NCBI RefSeq assembly: GCF_000261685.1
Contig: NZ_AJQE01000286.1
Location: 1 to 64,000, forward strand
From: Bradyrhizobium genomosp. I (2014)
Lineage (GTDB): Bacteria; Pseudomonadota; Alphaproteobacteria; Rhizobiales; Xanthobacteraceae
Direction: 5' to 3'
DNA length: 64,000 nt
Shown: one piece after another, positions 1 to 11,400 of the stretch
Layout of the letters: every line of letters starts with the position of its first letter
Position numbering within the stretch: the stretch's first letter is position 1
Position numbers and translations under genes: made by a program
The notes under the pieces: model-generated
Databases searched by the model: none
Seen by the model: only the letters and a program-made list of their open reading frames with translations
What the model was told of the DNA's origin: nothing

Positions 1-3000
1 TCTGAAGGCACGGAGGCCTGGACGACTGAGAAGGCCCTCGCTACGCGTCCTCGCCTGGTGACGAATGACCTCGGCCGGGAACGGGACCAGATGGGCACGG
101 TTGCCACCGAGAACGCGGGGGCGCCCCACGGCGAAGTCGCGCGGCACCGTTCGAAACCTGTCGGCGGCGCTGATGCGCCCGCCAAGGTCGGTAAACAGGT
201 GCGCACTGGCCGCGAACTGGACCAAGGCATCGCTCTCGACGCCGTCGATAGCAAAGGTGAGCGCCCCGCCACGCAGGAACGAATCTCCCGTCTCAATGAC
301 GAAGGCCGGCCGCTCAGCCGGGACGGCGGGGCGCCCGAGCGGATGTTGCAGCCAGGCGAGCTGGTAGAGACCATGATGCATTCCGGGCGCAAGGTTCGGA
401 GGCATGACGCCGGCGGGCGGAGAATCCGGGTCGGGGAGCCGCGGTCCATGCAAGAACAGGCGCGTCGCCATTGCGAGAACGCCTGAGCGAACCTCGTCCC
501 GTTCCAGTTCGTCGAGCAGATCGCCCAGCCTGAAGGCATGAGGCGATCCATCCGCACGCGGCGCTGCGGTCCTGATCTTCTCCGCGGCGATGGCACAAAG
601 GCGCGAGATCGAGCCGCGGATGATCAACCCGACATAGTCCTCGAACAGGACCTGCGCGATCGGGAGCCGCTGCGGCTCCGCCTCGGCGCCGACCGACTCG
701 GCAACTCGGGAAGGCACAAGAGCGGCCATCTGACGCTGGAGTTCGGCGTCGATCTTTTCGCGGTAGGCATCGTTGACGACCTGCTTGTCGGCAAGGCGCG
801 TCGTCACCGGCCATTCCGATTCGGCAAAGCCGCTCCGGGTGATCGTCGCGGTGGGCGGAAGCGGGAAGAACACGCCGCCGATTTGCGCGGCACCATCGAC
901 CGCGTCCGGCGCACGCGAGATCGTCGCGTCCACATTGGTCCGAAACAGCGCATCGACAAACAGGAAAGACGGTTGGCGCTTCCGACGCTCGGATGCGTGG
1001 GCGGTTCCGTCGAAGATCGTGTCGCCCGCAGCAACCCAAAGCGAAATTCTGTCGAGCGTGTCGAACGTGATCTCGTGATCGCGCAAGGCGACACCGGGGC
1101 TCCGGTTCGTGGTGTTTGCGATCGTCCAGGCCGCCATCAAGACAGCCAGGCTCGATCCGCCGACGGGATGCCCATCGGCCGTACTATCGGGAATGACGCC
1201 GAGAAAAACGGCGTTGGCGCGAACGGACGCGTCGGCTGCCGCTGCGAGCGTCATGTCCGGCATCAGATACACGGGCATCCGCCATGGCCCAAGATCCGGT
1301 GCGAGCCGCCAGTCTGCCGGATTGATGTTTTCGGTCCAGGCCGGCGGCTCCTTGAACACCAGAAGCGGCCTGCCGGCTTCGGTCACGACAATCGACTCGG
1401 TGCCGGCACGCGGCTGGAACAGGTAGTACTGCGTGTTGCGGTCCGACCCGACGTAGACGGAATAGTCTACGGTCGTCGAGAAGCTGAAATGCAGACTGAT
1501 CTCGATGGTCTTGCCGAACACCCTGAAGCGGGCGATCACGACCGAAATCCGCACGCTGACACCGGCCTCGATATAGAGGCGAATGCGGTGGTCCGTTTTC
1601 ATATCGAAGCCGTAAGCAACCCATACGCGAATGGAGACTCCGGCCTTCACGATGCCGAAGTCGACATAGCCGTATATCTCGCCGAGTATGCCGACCTGCC
1701 CGCGGATCGCGACGAAGGTGGATGCTGCCTGCGTCCACTGGCGCACCTCCGGGCGAGCCGGATCGTGCCAGAGCACGCCATAGCCTCCCTCGATCTCGGC
1801 GAACACCGTGACCGAGAGCCCGGCACGAAAGATACCCTTGTTGATCTCCTTGCCGAGGCCGACACGAAACGCCATGCCGACCTCGGTGACGGGCTTGTAG
1901 GTCAGAAGGCTATCATCGACGATCAATGCGCCCGATCCGCCGCCCTGGTGAAATCTAGGCTGTGGGATCAACCATGCAGCAGGCCCCGATACGCGGCGGA
2001 AGTAGAGCCCGCCAGATCCGATGAACGGGAATACCTGTACGCCGAAGGCGCGTCCATAATCCTTGTTGAAGGGATAACCGAGATCGACGGTGAAACCGCC
2101 GTCGGTATAGATCTCAAATGCGATCGTTGGAAGCGTGACACTGACGACGCCGAATTCCAGCTGACGCCAGGCCGGCGGCGCGACGATCTCGATCGAATAG
2201 ACGCCGAGCTTTTCACTGAGCTTCCGATACAGCACATCCAGCGAGAAGAGATAGTCGCTGGAGCCGGGCGACAGCGTGACACCGAAGCGAATGCCATAGA
2301 TGTCGTCGTCGCGCATCGCAAGGCCGAGCTCGACGCGATCGGCGAATACTGCGGAGAAGCCGACGGACCAGCCTCGCGACGGGTCGAAGCGGATGTAGTC
2401 CCTCTCGATCGCGGTGGATATCTTGTCCAGCGCGGCCGTCTCGTTGTTTCCAGGATCCTGGTCATACGGCGCTTTCGATGTCAGGGCCGTAAAGCGACCG
2501 ACGACCTCCTTGGTGGTCCTGGGAGGAGGCTGGGTCGCCGGAAGCGGATCGACACGCTGCCCGAGCGCAATCGCCTTCAGATCGAACACGCCAATCTTGC
2601 CATCGATGGGCTTGCGGGCGGCGAACCAGCCGATGCCACTCGCGGCCTGTCCGCTCCCCAGCGTTTTGGGGTCCACGAACAGGAACAGGGAGATGCCTGC
2701 CTCATCCTTCGGAAACTTGTATCCGAGAATTTCGAGCTGGGCGCCGATCGCATAGAGCAGCTTGATCTGCGATGAAGCGCCGCCCCCCGGCGGCCGGAAC
2801 TGCTTGTCGAGAATCTTGAACCGTTCGGCCCGCAGCTTGATCACGCCTTCGATGCCGATGTCGAGCTTGCCATCGCTTTCCGGGAATTTGATGCCCAGCG
2901 CCCAGCGCGGAGCCCATCCGCCACCCGTCCTCACTCCGTCACTGAAGCCGAACAGCACCGACAGCTTGAATCCCTTCTTCGGCGCCAGCGAGCCGAGGAA

Positions 3001-6000
3001 TCCGAGATCAAGATCGAACTCGAGACCAAAGCGGAAGCCGTCGGTCTCCGGAAAATTTCCGAATCCAAAATAGCCGAGATCGGGAAGTCTCAATCCCTTC
3101 CCGAACAGGTTCAGAGCCTTGAACTTCAATGGAAAGGAGGACCAGAATCCGCGGCCGGGCCGCTTGGCGGCGGAGCCGAACTGAAAGCGCAGCCGCCCCG
3201 GATTGAAGAACATTCGCAGGGCTCGCTCAATCGCGTGGCCGGGCAGGTTCGGAATCCTGAACCCCGTCGCAATGCCCATGTCGCTGAAATCGAGGGCCTC
3301 GATATCGATGACATCAAGCCCGCCCAGGGAGCCAAATTTGACCCTGCCGTCCAGAAGAAAGCGGGAGACGACCGATCTTGCATCCGCCCCGTCGGGTTTC
3401 GAATCGTCGGTCACATAAGCAATGCGATTGACGTCGACTATACGGATGATTGCATCTTCATCGCCCTCTTCAGGTGCAACCTGCCCCTCCTTTTTGGCGG
3501 CGTATCTGAAGCTTTGCTCGGGGTCGGTCTCATAGGTGTATACTTCACGCGTGGCTCCGCCTTCGCGTATCCGCTCGTAGCGTCCGACCAAAGACAGAAT
3601 GGAGTCGTGCTTTCTCTGCCAGGCCGTGCTCCCTCTCTTCTCCCATATGTCGCCGAACCCATGGAACAAACGTCCCAGGTAGAAGTCGATCTTGGCTTGA
3701 AACGTCGAAATTTCGCCGTTCGCAAAGCTGACGAGCAAGCGCCGGATCTTGAAGCCGTAAGAACCGTCGTGTTCGGGCTCTTCCTCATTTGCTAGGGCAG
3801 GTTTGATCGCCGAGCCGTCGTCCCGATAGTCGACCAGACCGGAAAGGCGCGATTTTGTGGACCCGCCCGAATTGCCGATACCCTTGAGTTCGATTGCAAC
3901 ATACTCGCCGCGCAGCCGGTCGAGATCCATGCCGCCGAGCAGACCCTGGACCTGCGCGGGGAGATCGCCGAGCCCCAGATCGCAATTGATGATGAGAACG
4001 CCGGCCCAGTTGCCGTCGTTGAGAATGCTCAGCAGTAGCTGGTATTGCCTGGCCGCAGCGGAGTCGGTGGCAGCGGCTTCTGTCTTCGCACGGTTGATGA
4101 AGGCCTTAAGGATATCACGCGCATTCGCGGTCGGATCCTCTTTTCCCTCGGGTCCCGGGCGCAGAAACTGATCCCTGCCCGACCAGGATGCCGGGTCATC
4201 GGCGAGTTCGATGATACTTCTGCTTTCATATCCCTTGATGATGAAAAGCGTCTCGGGGCGTAGTTTTTGACGGTCCGCGCGCCCTTCTGCGCCCGGAATG
4301 CCGACATCGAAAGGCCAGCCCCCGATTGCCAACCGGCTCTCGAGGGAGGTGCCACCTTGCGCCGTCACGTCGGGCATCTTGTTCGCGACCAGGAACAAGC
4401 GATTGCGGATCAATGCGTCGGCAACGGCCGGCAGCACCGGCCCCTTCCCTCCGCCCGGGGTCCGGCCGCGAACGGCAAATTGAAACTGCGCCGGCTGCCC
4501 CTTGGCGGTGCCAACCGAAACGGCAAAGACGATCGCCGCGATGCGCCCGTCCGGCAGGCGCTCGACCTCGAAGCCGAGCGGCGTCGTCGATCTGCTGATG
4601 TCCGGATCGGTTTCGGTCGCGGGCGAACTCTCGGTGACAGTATATCCCTTTGGGGCCGCCAGCTTGCGGCGCTCATGCGCCAGCCTTTCTATGTCGAACG
4701 CCTGAGCGGACTTGCGCTTGTCCTGCTGAACGCCGCGCGGCGGCAGGACAGGCACAAAACCCGCCGGAATATTCGCGGCGTCCTGCCTCCCGACCGTCAG
4801 CTCGAGCGGCGCATGCTCGAGCACACCGCCATCCATCTTCAGGTTGCGGCCACTGGGTGGCTCGGCGATCATTCGCATGGTGCCGGAGGGATCGCCGCGG
4901 TGCACGCTCATCCACGACGTAACGCCGAGGCTGTCACCTTGCGCCGAGAGCGCGGGCGTGTTCGTGGCTGCAGTGCTCTCGGCGGCTTCGGCAAACCCCT
5001 CCGGCGGGCGCTTGTCAATCGCGGGGCCGAGGTCGAACGTGACGAATATATCTCCGGACGCTTCAGTTCCGGAAGCTGAAGGCCCCAAAGTCTCGCTGGG
5101 CGCAAAACCAGGCAGCAGTCCGAGCAGCGCAAGGTCGAGCGCCGCACCGGCTTCGGTGCCTCCCGCAGGTGGCTTCACCTTTGCCTTGAAGGTCCCGCGC
5201 AACGACATCGTGTCGTCGTAGTCACTGGCACCTGCTTCAAGTTTCAGCGGCTGGCGCGTGAATACAAAAACCGGTCCGCGCTGCAGCGCCGGGGTCGGAT
5301 GTGGCACGACTTCAACGTCGTGCCCGGGCGCTGTCGGGATCGCCAGGACGAGCGCTTCGGTGTCGGAGCGAGGCAATGGCTGGAGAAACGACCGGAGCTG
5401 GTCCAGCGGTGCAAACGGATCAAGCGAAAGCACGCATCGACCGCTTCTCGTGCCGGCCTCGCCGCCGTGCAGCACGGCAGCCTCTTCCGTAGAGGTCGCG
5501 GGCGATCCATCGTTCCGCTTCAGGTAAGTAAAGCGGTTGACGAGCCCCGCGCCGACGATCTCGTCGATCGACGTCGGCGTCAGGACATCGCTACTCGAGC
5601 TGAGGTGACCCTCGCCACGGAAACATCCGATCGCGGAAGCGTCCGTGAGATCGAGCTCCAATTGCATGATGGCGAAGGGCGAGCGGCTTGTGTCCAGTGC
5701 GCGCCGTCGACCGAAAACATGTCCGGATCCCTGGGGCGTGAATACCAGACCGATCGGGCCGGCCGAAAGCATCGATCGGTCTAGGTCAAGGACGTATTCC
5801 AGCAATCCTGTTGCCGGATCCTCGAGCTGGACCTGGTTAGCGCCGAGCGGAAAGGACCCGCTGCGCCCGCCTTTCAATACGAACAGCGGCACACCGCCGC
5901 CGGCGCGACCGAAAGCAATTCGCTCCGCTGTCTGGGCGAGCCCGATTGTTGCCTGCTCGGCCGCCCGATGATCGAGCCATGCAACGATCTCCGAAAGTCC

Positions 6001-6174
6001 GGCAAACGGTTGCGCTGACGGCAGCACCCAAAAGATGCCGTTGCGAACGACGCTGTCGTCCAAGGTCAACGACGGCTCCGACGCGACATCGTTGATAGGA
6101 CGAAACAGGATTCTGGGGTTTACAGCATCGTTGGCAAAAATGGACGAAGTTCCACAACGGGAAAATGTCACCAT
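1..6174 (-). CDS. Giant protein of unknown function, 3' end outside window
   Basis: One frame stays open for 2058 codons from an ATG at 6174 to the left edge; I read every codon of it on the minus strand and found no stop. The start codon overlaps the stop of the upstream OmpA-like gene by 7 bases (ATGGTGA), which argues for translational coupling and fixes the start. No signal peptide is seen at the N-terminus (MVTFSRCGTSS). The middle and C-terminal thirds are rich in alternating aromatic, glycine and charged residues, suggesting long beta-rich stretches; the N-terminal third has runs of Pro, Ala and Gly. I do not recognise a family. Plus-strand open frames across it, including a 745-codon one, are shadows. 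Its place at the end of the protease/STAND operon suggests a large structural partner or target, which is inference. Confidence 0.85.
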   Translation of the reverse strand, partial: MVTFSRCGTSSIFANDAVNPRILFRPINDVASEPSLTLDDSVVRNGIFWVLPSAQPFAGLSEIVAWLDHRAAEQATIGLAQTAERIAFGRAGGGVPLFVLKGGRSGSFPLGANQVQLEDPATGLLEYVLDLDRSMLSAGPIGLVFTPQGSGHVFGRRRALDTSRSPFAIMQLELDLTDASAIGCFRGEGHLSSSSDVLTPTSIDEIVGAGLVNRFTYLKRNDGSPATSTEEAAVLHGGEAGTRSGRCVLSLDPFAPLDQLRSFLQPLPRSDTEALVLAIPTAPGHDVEVVPHPTPALQRGPVFVFTRQPLKLEAGASDYDDTMSLRGTFKAKVKPPAGGTEAGAALDLALLGLLPGFAPSETLGPSASGTEASGDIFVTFDLGPAIDKRPPEGFAEAAESTAATNTPALSAQGDSLGVTSWMSVHRGDPSGTMRMIAEPPSGRNLKMDGGVLEHAPLELTVGRQDAANIPAGFVPVLPPRGVQQDKRKSAQAFDIERLAHERRKLAAPKGYTVTESSPATETDPDISRSTTPLGFEVERLPDGRIAAIVFAVSVGTAKGQPAQFQFAVRGRTPGGGKGPVLPAVADALIRNRLFLVANKMPDVTAQGGTSLESRLAIGGWPFDVGIPGAEGRADRQKLRPETLFIIKGYESRSIIELADDPASWSGRDQFLRPGPEGKEDPTANARDILKAFINRAKTEAAATDSAAARQYQLLLSILNDGNWAGVLIINCDLGLGDLPAQVQGLLGGMDLDRLRGEYVAIELKGIGNSGGSTKSRLSGLVDYRDDGSAIKPALANEEEPEHDGSYGFKIRRLLVSFANGEISTFQAKIDFYLGRLFHGFGDIWEKRGSTAWQRKHDSILSLVGRYERIREGGATREVYTYETDPEQSFRYAAKKEGQVAPEEGDEDAIIRIVDVNRIAYVTDDSKPDGADARSVVSRFLLDGRVKFGSLGGLDVIDIEALDFSDMGIATGFRIPNLPGHAIERALRMFFNPGRLRFQFGSAAKRPGRGFWSSFPLKFKALNLFGKGLRLPDLGYFGFGNFPETDGFRFGLEFDLDLGFLGSLAPKKGFKLSVLFGFSDGVRTGGGWAPRWALGIKFPESDGKLDIGIEGVIKLRAERFKILDKQFRPPGGGASSQIKLLYAIGAQLEILGYKFPKDEAGISLFLFVDPKTLGSGQAASGIGWFAARKPIDGKIGVFDLKAIALGQRVDPLPATQPPPRTTKEVVGRFTALTSKAPYDQDPGNNETAALDKISTAIERDYIRFDPSRGWSVGFSAVFADRVELGLAMRDDDIYGIRFGVTLSPGSSDYLFSLDVLYRKLSEKLGVYSIEIVAPPAWRQLEFGVVSVTLPTIAFEIYTDGGFTVDLGYPFNKDYGRAFGVQVFPFIGSGGLYFRRVSGPAAWLIPQPRFHQGGGSGALIVDDSLLTYKPVTEVGMAFRVGLGKEINKGIFRAGLSVTVFAEIEGGYGVLWHDPARPEVRQWTQAASTFVAIRGQVGILGEIYGYVDFGIVKAGVSIRVWVAYGFDMKTDHRIRLYIEAGVSVRISVVIARFRVFGKTIEISLHFSFSTTVDYSVYVGSDRNTQYYLFQPRAGTESIVVTEAGRPLLVFKEPPAWTENINPADWRLAPDLGPWRMPVYLMPDMTLAAAADASVRANAVFLGVIPDSTADGHPVGGSSLAVLMAAWTIANTTNRSPGVALRDHEITFDTLDRISLWVAAGDTIFDGTAHASERRKRQPSFLFVDALFRTNVDATISRAPDAVDGAAQIGGVFFPLPPTATITRSGFAESEWPVTTRLADKQVVNDAYREKIDAELQRQMAALVPSRVAESVGAEAEPQRLPIAQVLFEDYVGLIIRGSISRLCAIAAEKIRTAAPRADGSPHAFRLGDLLDELERDEVRSGVLAMATRLFLHGPRLPDPDSPPAGVMPPNLAPGMHHGLYQLAWLQHPLGRPAVPAERPAFVIETGDSFLRGGALTFAIDGVESDALVQFAASAHLFTDLGGRISAADRFRTVPRDFAVGRPRVLGGNRAHLVPFPAEVIRHQARTRSEGLLSRPGLRAFR

Positions 6175-8429
6175 GAAATGCGACTCCCTTCGGTCAACGG
6201 CAATCCGAGTAAACGACAATCCTTACGGTCAATAATCAGGGGGGCTGGAAGGCCACCGAGTTCAATCGTCACCGCCTTGCCGAGCCGTGCACCGGGCGGC
6301 CATTGATCGGTGGCGTCCTTGATCGGTTCGAAGCAGCCTTTTTGAATATCCGCCGGGAGGACATGCGCAAGGCGTGCTCCCAGCGGCACCTGACGATCCT
6401 GCCCGCCGATCTCGATCTTGACGTTCGGCGAATAGGTCAGGCCACCGAGGGCGACCGCACATGCAACCTGATATTCCGGCTTGCAAAGGACCGTTCGGTC
6501 GAATGCGGTCGTATGAGCGTCGGCTGTGAACTTGTCCAACGCGGCCAGATCCTGCGCCGCCACGATCAACGTGGCCGGATTTTGAGCGAGCGAGTCAGGC
6601 GCCTTGCTGAAATAAATGGCCGGGCTCGGAATAGTCGCTATGGTCTGGACCTGGCGCAAGTTTCTCGGGAGAAAAACCCGCACAACCCCTTGCTGGAGCA
6701 AATCCTCAAAGACGACATGGGACGCGAGGGCCCCGAGTTTAAGTGTGGTACCGGCCTCCACTGCAGCCCCGGCGGCGCTCTCGGCCTTGGCATTCTCGGC
6801 ATTGGCGTTCTCGGCATTGGCGTGCTCCGCCTTGGCGCTCTCGGCCTCGGCGCTTTCCGCCCCGAGGCTGCTCGGCCGGTTAAGCCTGCCCGACAACATG
6901 TACGCCAAAAACAGGTCAGAGGCGGCGCGCCCGCGCGGCGCGGCCACCTTTCGCGGCCCAGGAACCAATGCGTAGGGATCAATCGGATCGGCCTGGGTGG
7001 CCAGATCCAGTGGCGCGCCGGGCTGCATCGTGCGCGACACCGGATCCACGCTGGTCGACTTGAAACGAAGCGACATCCCCGGGTGCAGATCGAAGAAATG
7101 GAAATTTCGATCCGCCCGATGCGTGTGTAGCATCATCCCGTCGATCGTCTTCGGCAGGCGCGAAACCACTTCAGATACGATCTGCCCGTTCAGGAGCTTG
7201 TGACTCTCGTCAACAAGTTTCGAAGCCGTTCGTCCTGCGGCGATGCTTGCGTAGCAATCGACGATCCGTTCCCAGGGCTTCGTGGCCGGATTCTCCACGG
7301 CGGGATTTCCGACGGAAGACGTAAGTTTTTGAGGTAGCGTCGCCAGATGCAGGGCGACGGCCCAGTATCCGGGGATCAGGTATGGCGTGCTCTCGGCCTT
7401 GGCGAGCCGAAGGACGATGCGCACCCCGTCGGTCGTGCGCGTTCCGTTGAGGCGGCGAACCGGGACGACCTCGAACGAGCCGGACAAGTTCGGCTCGAAC
7501 TGGTGAAGAGGGTATTTCGCCGAATCGACGCTGCCGCCAGGTCGAGCGAGCTCGACCCAAGGTGTCGATGGATACTCGAATTCGGCCGGCGGGCGGTTTG
7601 CGGGAGCCTCCGACGCAGGCGCCGCGATCGGTGTCCGGCACGCCTTGCTGATCGCGTCAATCTTCAGGTCGCCCTCCGCGAGCGTGACGCGAAACGGACC
7701 ATACGGCATGCTTCCTTCCGGAAACAGTCGAAGCGCCATATCGTCGGACTCGGGCGACGGAGCCGACGCGTGCGTCAGCGCCGCGGAAAGAATCTCGATC
7801 TCGACCCGACGATGGGACGGTTGCGGGGCCGGCTCGCCTGCAGCCTCGGTGGCCGGCCTGGCAGGATCCGCACAAGCGCCGCCTGCTCCTGAATTCGCCT
7901 TGGCCTGCCCGCGTCCTTCGATCTCGAGCGCGAGCGGCACGCCCGGCGCGCTTTGTCGCAACAGTGCGGCGATCGTCTGCGCGCGCTGGAACGAAAGCTT
8001 CAGGTTTGAATCGTCCCCGCCCTCGCTGTCGGCGAAACCCGAAACGCGGACGAGCAGGCGCGACTTCGACGGCCTGCCACTGTCACGATTCGCCGCGACG
8101 AGCAGGGCCCCCAGCTCCTTGATCTCCCGAATGATGGCAGCTGGCCGCTTCTTGTCGGACGACCAGACATGGCCGCTCAACCTGCTCGCACCGCGGGGAA
8201 AGCAGATCAGAGGCTCGCGAATGACGATAGTGCCGCCGGTTTCGACAGGACCGCCATTGATGAGCGCCAGTTTCTGATACAGCGCATTCACGCACGTACC
8301 GTGTGCACCGCAGTTGTCTTCACGGACTGCGGCGGACGTTGCACGAGTGGCGGTCGCAAGACAAAGGAGCGTCAACAGAGCCGCGCATGGCCGGCATGGC
8401 GCCCGCCGACTCGTTCGGTTGTACCTCAT
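6168..8429 (-). CDS. Exported OmpA-like domain protein (753 aa)
   Basis: The N-terminus has a basic start, a hydrophobic core (ALLTLLCLATATRA) and a likely signal-peptidase site near residue 33, so the protein should be exported. Residues of roughly 120-215 match the OmpA C-terminal peptidoglycan-binding pattern: VRVSGFADSEGG, then NLKLSFQRAQTIAALL, then a GRGQA stretch and RRVEIEIL, with the diaminopimelate-contacting Asp and Arg positions kept. A low-complexity Ala-Glu stretch lies near residues 520-550. The remainder is not recognised. The start has a purine-rich GGGGTGGGGG directly upstream. It follows the STAND NTPase by 59 bases and overlaps the giant gene, so it is an operon member that would place the system at the cell envelope. 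Confidence 0.85.
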   Translation of the reverse strand: MRYNRTSRRAPCRPCAALLTLLCLATATRATSAAVREDNCGAHGTCVNALYQKLALINGGPVETGGTIVIREPLICFPRGASRLSGHVWSSDKKRPAAIIREIKELGALLVAANRDSGRPSKSRLLVRVSGFADSEGGDDSNLKLSFQRAQTIAALLRQSAPGVPLALEIEGRGQAKANSGAGGACADPARPATEAAGEPAPQPSHRRVEIEILSAALTHASAPSPESDDMALRLFPEGSMPYGPFRVTLAEGDLKIDAISKACRTPIAAPASEAPANRPPAEFEYPSTPWVELARPGGSVDSAKYPLHQFEPNLSGSFEVVPVRRLNGTRTTDGVRIVLRLAKAESTPYLIPGYWAVALHLATLPQKLTSSVGNPAVENPATKPWERIVDCYASIAAGRTASKLVDESHKLLNGQIVSEVVSRLPKTIDGMMLHTHRADRNFHFFDLHPGMSLRFKSTSVDPVSRTMQPGAPLDLATQADPIDPYALVPGPRKVAAPRGRAASDLFLAYMLSGRLNRPSSLGAESAEAESAKAEHANAENANAENAKAESAAGAAVEAGTTLKLGALASHVVFEDLLQQGVVRVFLPRNLRQVQTIATIPSPAIYFSKAPDSLAQNPATLIVAAQDLAALDKFTADAHTTAFDRTVLCKPEYQVACAVALGGLTYSPNVKIEIGGQDRQVPLGARLAHVLPADIQKGCFEPIKDATDQWPPGARLGKAVTIELGGLPAPLIIDRKDCRLLGLPLTEGSRISW
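6775..6864. repeat. 15-bp tandem repeat inside the OmpA-like gene
   Basis: Six consecutive 15-base units close to GCGYTCTCGGCMTTG can be read on the plus strand. In the minus-strand gene they encode a five-residue repeat of the form A-E-[SNH]-A-[KNE]. The unit length is a multiple of three, so copy number can change without a frameshift. Confidence 0.85.
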
Positions 8430-8488
8430 CCCCCACCCCCTTAGAAAGATTGCCCCATCAGCAAATGACTTTCAACGAGTATAAATTC

Positions 8489-11400
8489 TCAAGCAGTCGG
8501 TGACAGCATAGACGTCAGCCAACGTCTCCATCCCTGAAATGCGGCAGCTATCGCAATGAAATCCTGCGCCCGATCGCTGTGGTGGTCGACGATCTCCGCA
8601 TATGCAGATAAGGCTTCGACGAAACTGCCGGCCTCATCGGCCAGCGAAAGAATGGCGTAGCCATCGAGTGGCCGCCGACTGCGGGCCTGGCGGCCGCCGT
8701 TCGCCAGGTATTTGTCGACCGACGACCACCATCCAAGCTTGCTCGGAATCTCTCCTGGAAATGCCCTGGTCAGGGCGTGCCCAGCCGGCTCTATCCAATC
8801 GGGATGTGTCCCGGCGAGCGTGTTCAGGACACATCGCGCCGCGGCCTCCGAGCCCGATGCGGCCATCTGTGCGACCAACCCCGCGAATTCGCGCGTGAAC
8901 TTTGGGTCGGCGATCACCGCGTTGCCCGGAATCGCGGACGAGCCCTTCAGCAAGGTCCTCATGCCGGAGACTATCTCCGGAAAATTGGGCTGCAATTGGG
9001 AAGCGACGGCTTCAAATGACTTTCCGAACTCCTGCAACATCCGCGCCCCGATCGTGGAGAAAACGGCGTTGAAATCGAGCTTTCGCAAAATCGGTCGCGC
9101 CGTATCCGTTTCATGGAAAGCGAGCACGCGCAATGCGCCGCTCGTGGTCGCGGCCGCCGGCACCTTTTGTCCACTCCTGCACATCGCTCCGACTGCATCG
9201 AGGATGCGAGCTTTTCGCTCCAGAACGACCGAGCCGGCAACGAAGTCATCCGCATGCACGATGCACGCTGCATAGTCCCAGGCTGCATCGCCCAATCCGG
9301 TCGGGAACGATACGAGCTTCCAGTCGGCCATGCCGGACTGCAGCAGGACGGGAATGGCCTGCGGGTCGCGTGCCCCAAGACGCAAGCAGAAGCGCAACGG
9401 CCCGCCGGCAGCTTCATCGGCCATGCGCGCGGCATCGAAGTCGCCGTCGCCAAGCGCAGCGAACGCAGGCGCCAGCGGTCCGGAGGTCGTGCCTCGATTG
9501 AGCCACTCCCGCAGCTCGTCCCAGTTCCCCGAACGATACTGGGTTTCGCAGACCATCCCGACGAGCGCAGGATTGTGCGCGCCCCTCTGCAGATCGTCCA
9601 ACACGGAGGAAAGCCCGACGACCGCTCCCCGCTGCAGAAGACGCCTGCCGAAAGCCACCAGCAACGAGGACGCCACCCTAGGCGGCAACGTTCTGAGCGC
9701 CTCCGCAGAGACGGCGCGTCCGAGCCTGACCTTGAGGTAGACTTGCGCCGCCCCCGTCAGGTCGTCGACGGCACTGGCCAGGAGGGCTCCCACCTCTGGC
9801 CTCCAATAGGAATCCGCCTCCTCGATTCTCTCCTCGCCGCTCAACAGCAGATGGTAGATCGCTTCCGCGCGCATGTCGGTGCTGCTGTTGGCCCGGGCGC
9901 GGAAGAATTTCGTGGCTCGCAAATTGGCGTTGTCGAACCGCCGGCGATCCTGCCGGCGCATCAGGTCGAGCATCGCAAGCCTTACATCGCTTCGGTGCCG
10001 CAGGCACTCGCCGGTGCGGGTCACAAGCCAGCGCTCGGATTCAAGCCGCCGCAACAGCTCCATCGCTTCGTCCGTTGACAGCGCATCGGCTTTTTCGACG
10101 AGGCCGCTGGCCGGGGCCATAACCTCGCGGATGACGTCGGTGGTGACGGCGCGCACGACCAGCCCGGGCACCGCGAGCTGCCGTACCTGCGGGTCGTTGA
10201 TGTGATTGACCATCCGGTTGATCAGGATGCCCGTAATGCGCCTGCTCGTCACCAGGTCTGCGCCGGCATCACTGTCATCGTCTCCGGCCGACTCCTGCGC
10301 ATCCCCTGACTCGCGGTCAGATGCCTCGACTTCCCGAATGATCTCGTCCAGGAGAGACGCACGCTCCGCTTGGTCCCTGCTCTTGAGCCAGTTCATGACG
10401 ATTGCGACATCGAGAGGACTGCCCCGCAGCAGCTTGGCAAGAGCTGTGATCTGCGAACTCGCGATTCCGATGGCATCGCTTTGGTTGCGCCGGCGGATGA
10501 GTTCGACAGTGGCCGCGAGTGGAAGCGGCCCGAGCTTGATGGGCGGGTGACTAGTCGTGATCTCCGGCGCGCCGGCGCGGCCTGCTACAACGACCCGCAA
10601 ATTCTCCCAGCTCCCCCCCGATCTCGCGCCCGTCGGCGGCGTCGGTGCGCGCAGCGTTGCGATTAGATCTGAGATACCTTTCACCGCCTGCTGGTCGTAC
10701 TGAACCACTTCGAATGTGTCGAAGACGAGCAGTACCGGCGCCCGACCCTCGTTGATCGATTCGATGATCGACCTCAGCTCGAAGCAATATGCATTGAGCT
10801 GCGATCGCGTCGTATCTTCGAGCAGCCGCTGCGACGGATTGTTGGCCAGCAGATCGATTGCACCGCGCAAATCGGCTCGGAATTTGGCCAGCGGCGCTTC
10901 CAGCCCGGGAAACCACGTGGAGAATTGGAGGGCAATGTCGATGAGGATCTGCAGCGGCTGGCGCGGTGCCAGCGCGGCGCGATCGAAATCGAGATAGGCG
11001 AAGGCTAGATCGACGCCCGGAAACAAGGCATGGTCGAGAATGAATTTTCCGATCAGACTTGACTTGCCCATGCCGCCGATGCCGCTGATGATCAGCGGCT
11101 CGTTGGCTGCGTCGCTGAAGGTTATTCTCTGCCACAAGCTCCGAATGGCTCGACTTGCATATTGCCTGAGCTCTTCGGGCGGCACGATTCCAACATATGC
11201 GCGCAGCGTCTCGATCTGCTTTTCACGGCCGACGATGCGGTCTCTGCTGCCGTCCGCGCCATCCTGCTCCGTCCGCCCAACCAGGACTCTCAAGGGCTCC
11301 AACAATTCGCGTTTGGCGATTTGCCTGCGGACATCTGCCGTTGGCGGCACCGCCGCGAAGTCGGTCCCGGCGAGCCAGCCGGACACGACCATCAACTGAT

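Noticed and set aside
538..2775. Plus-strand open frame of 745 codons
   Set aside because: It is codon-for-codon antisense to the giant minus-strand gene, has an Arg/Asp-rich composition typical of shadows, and no domain.
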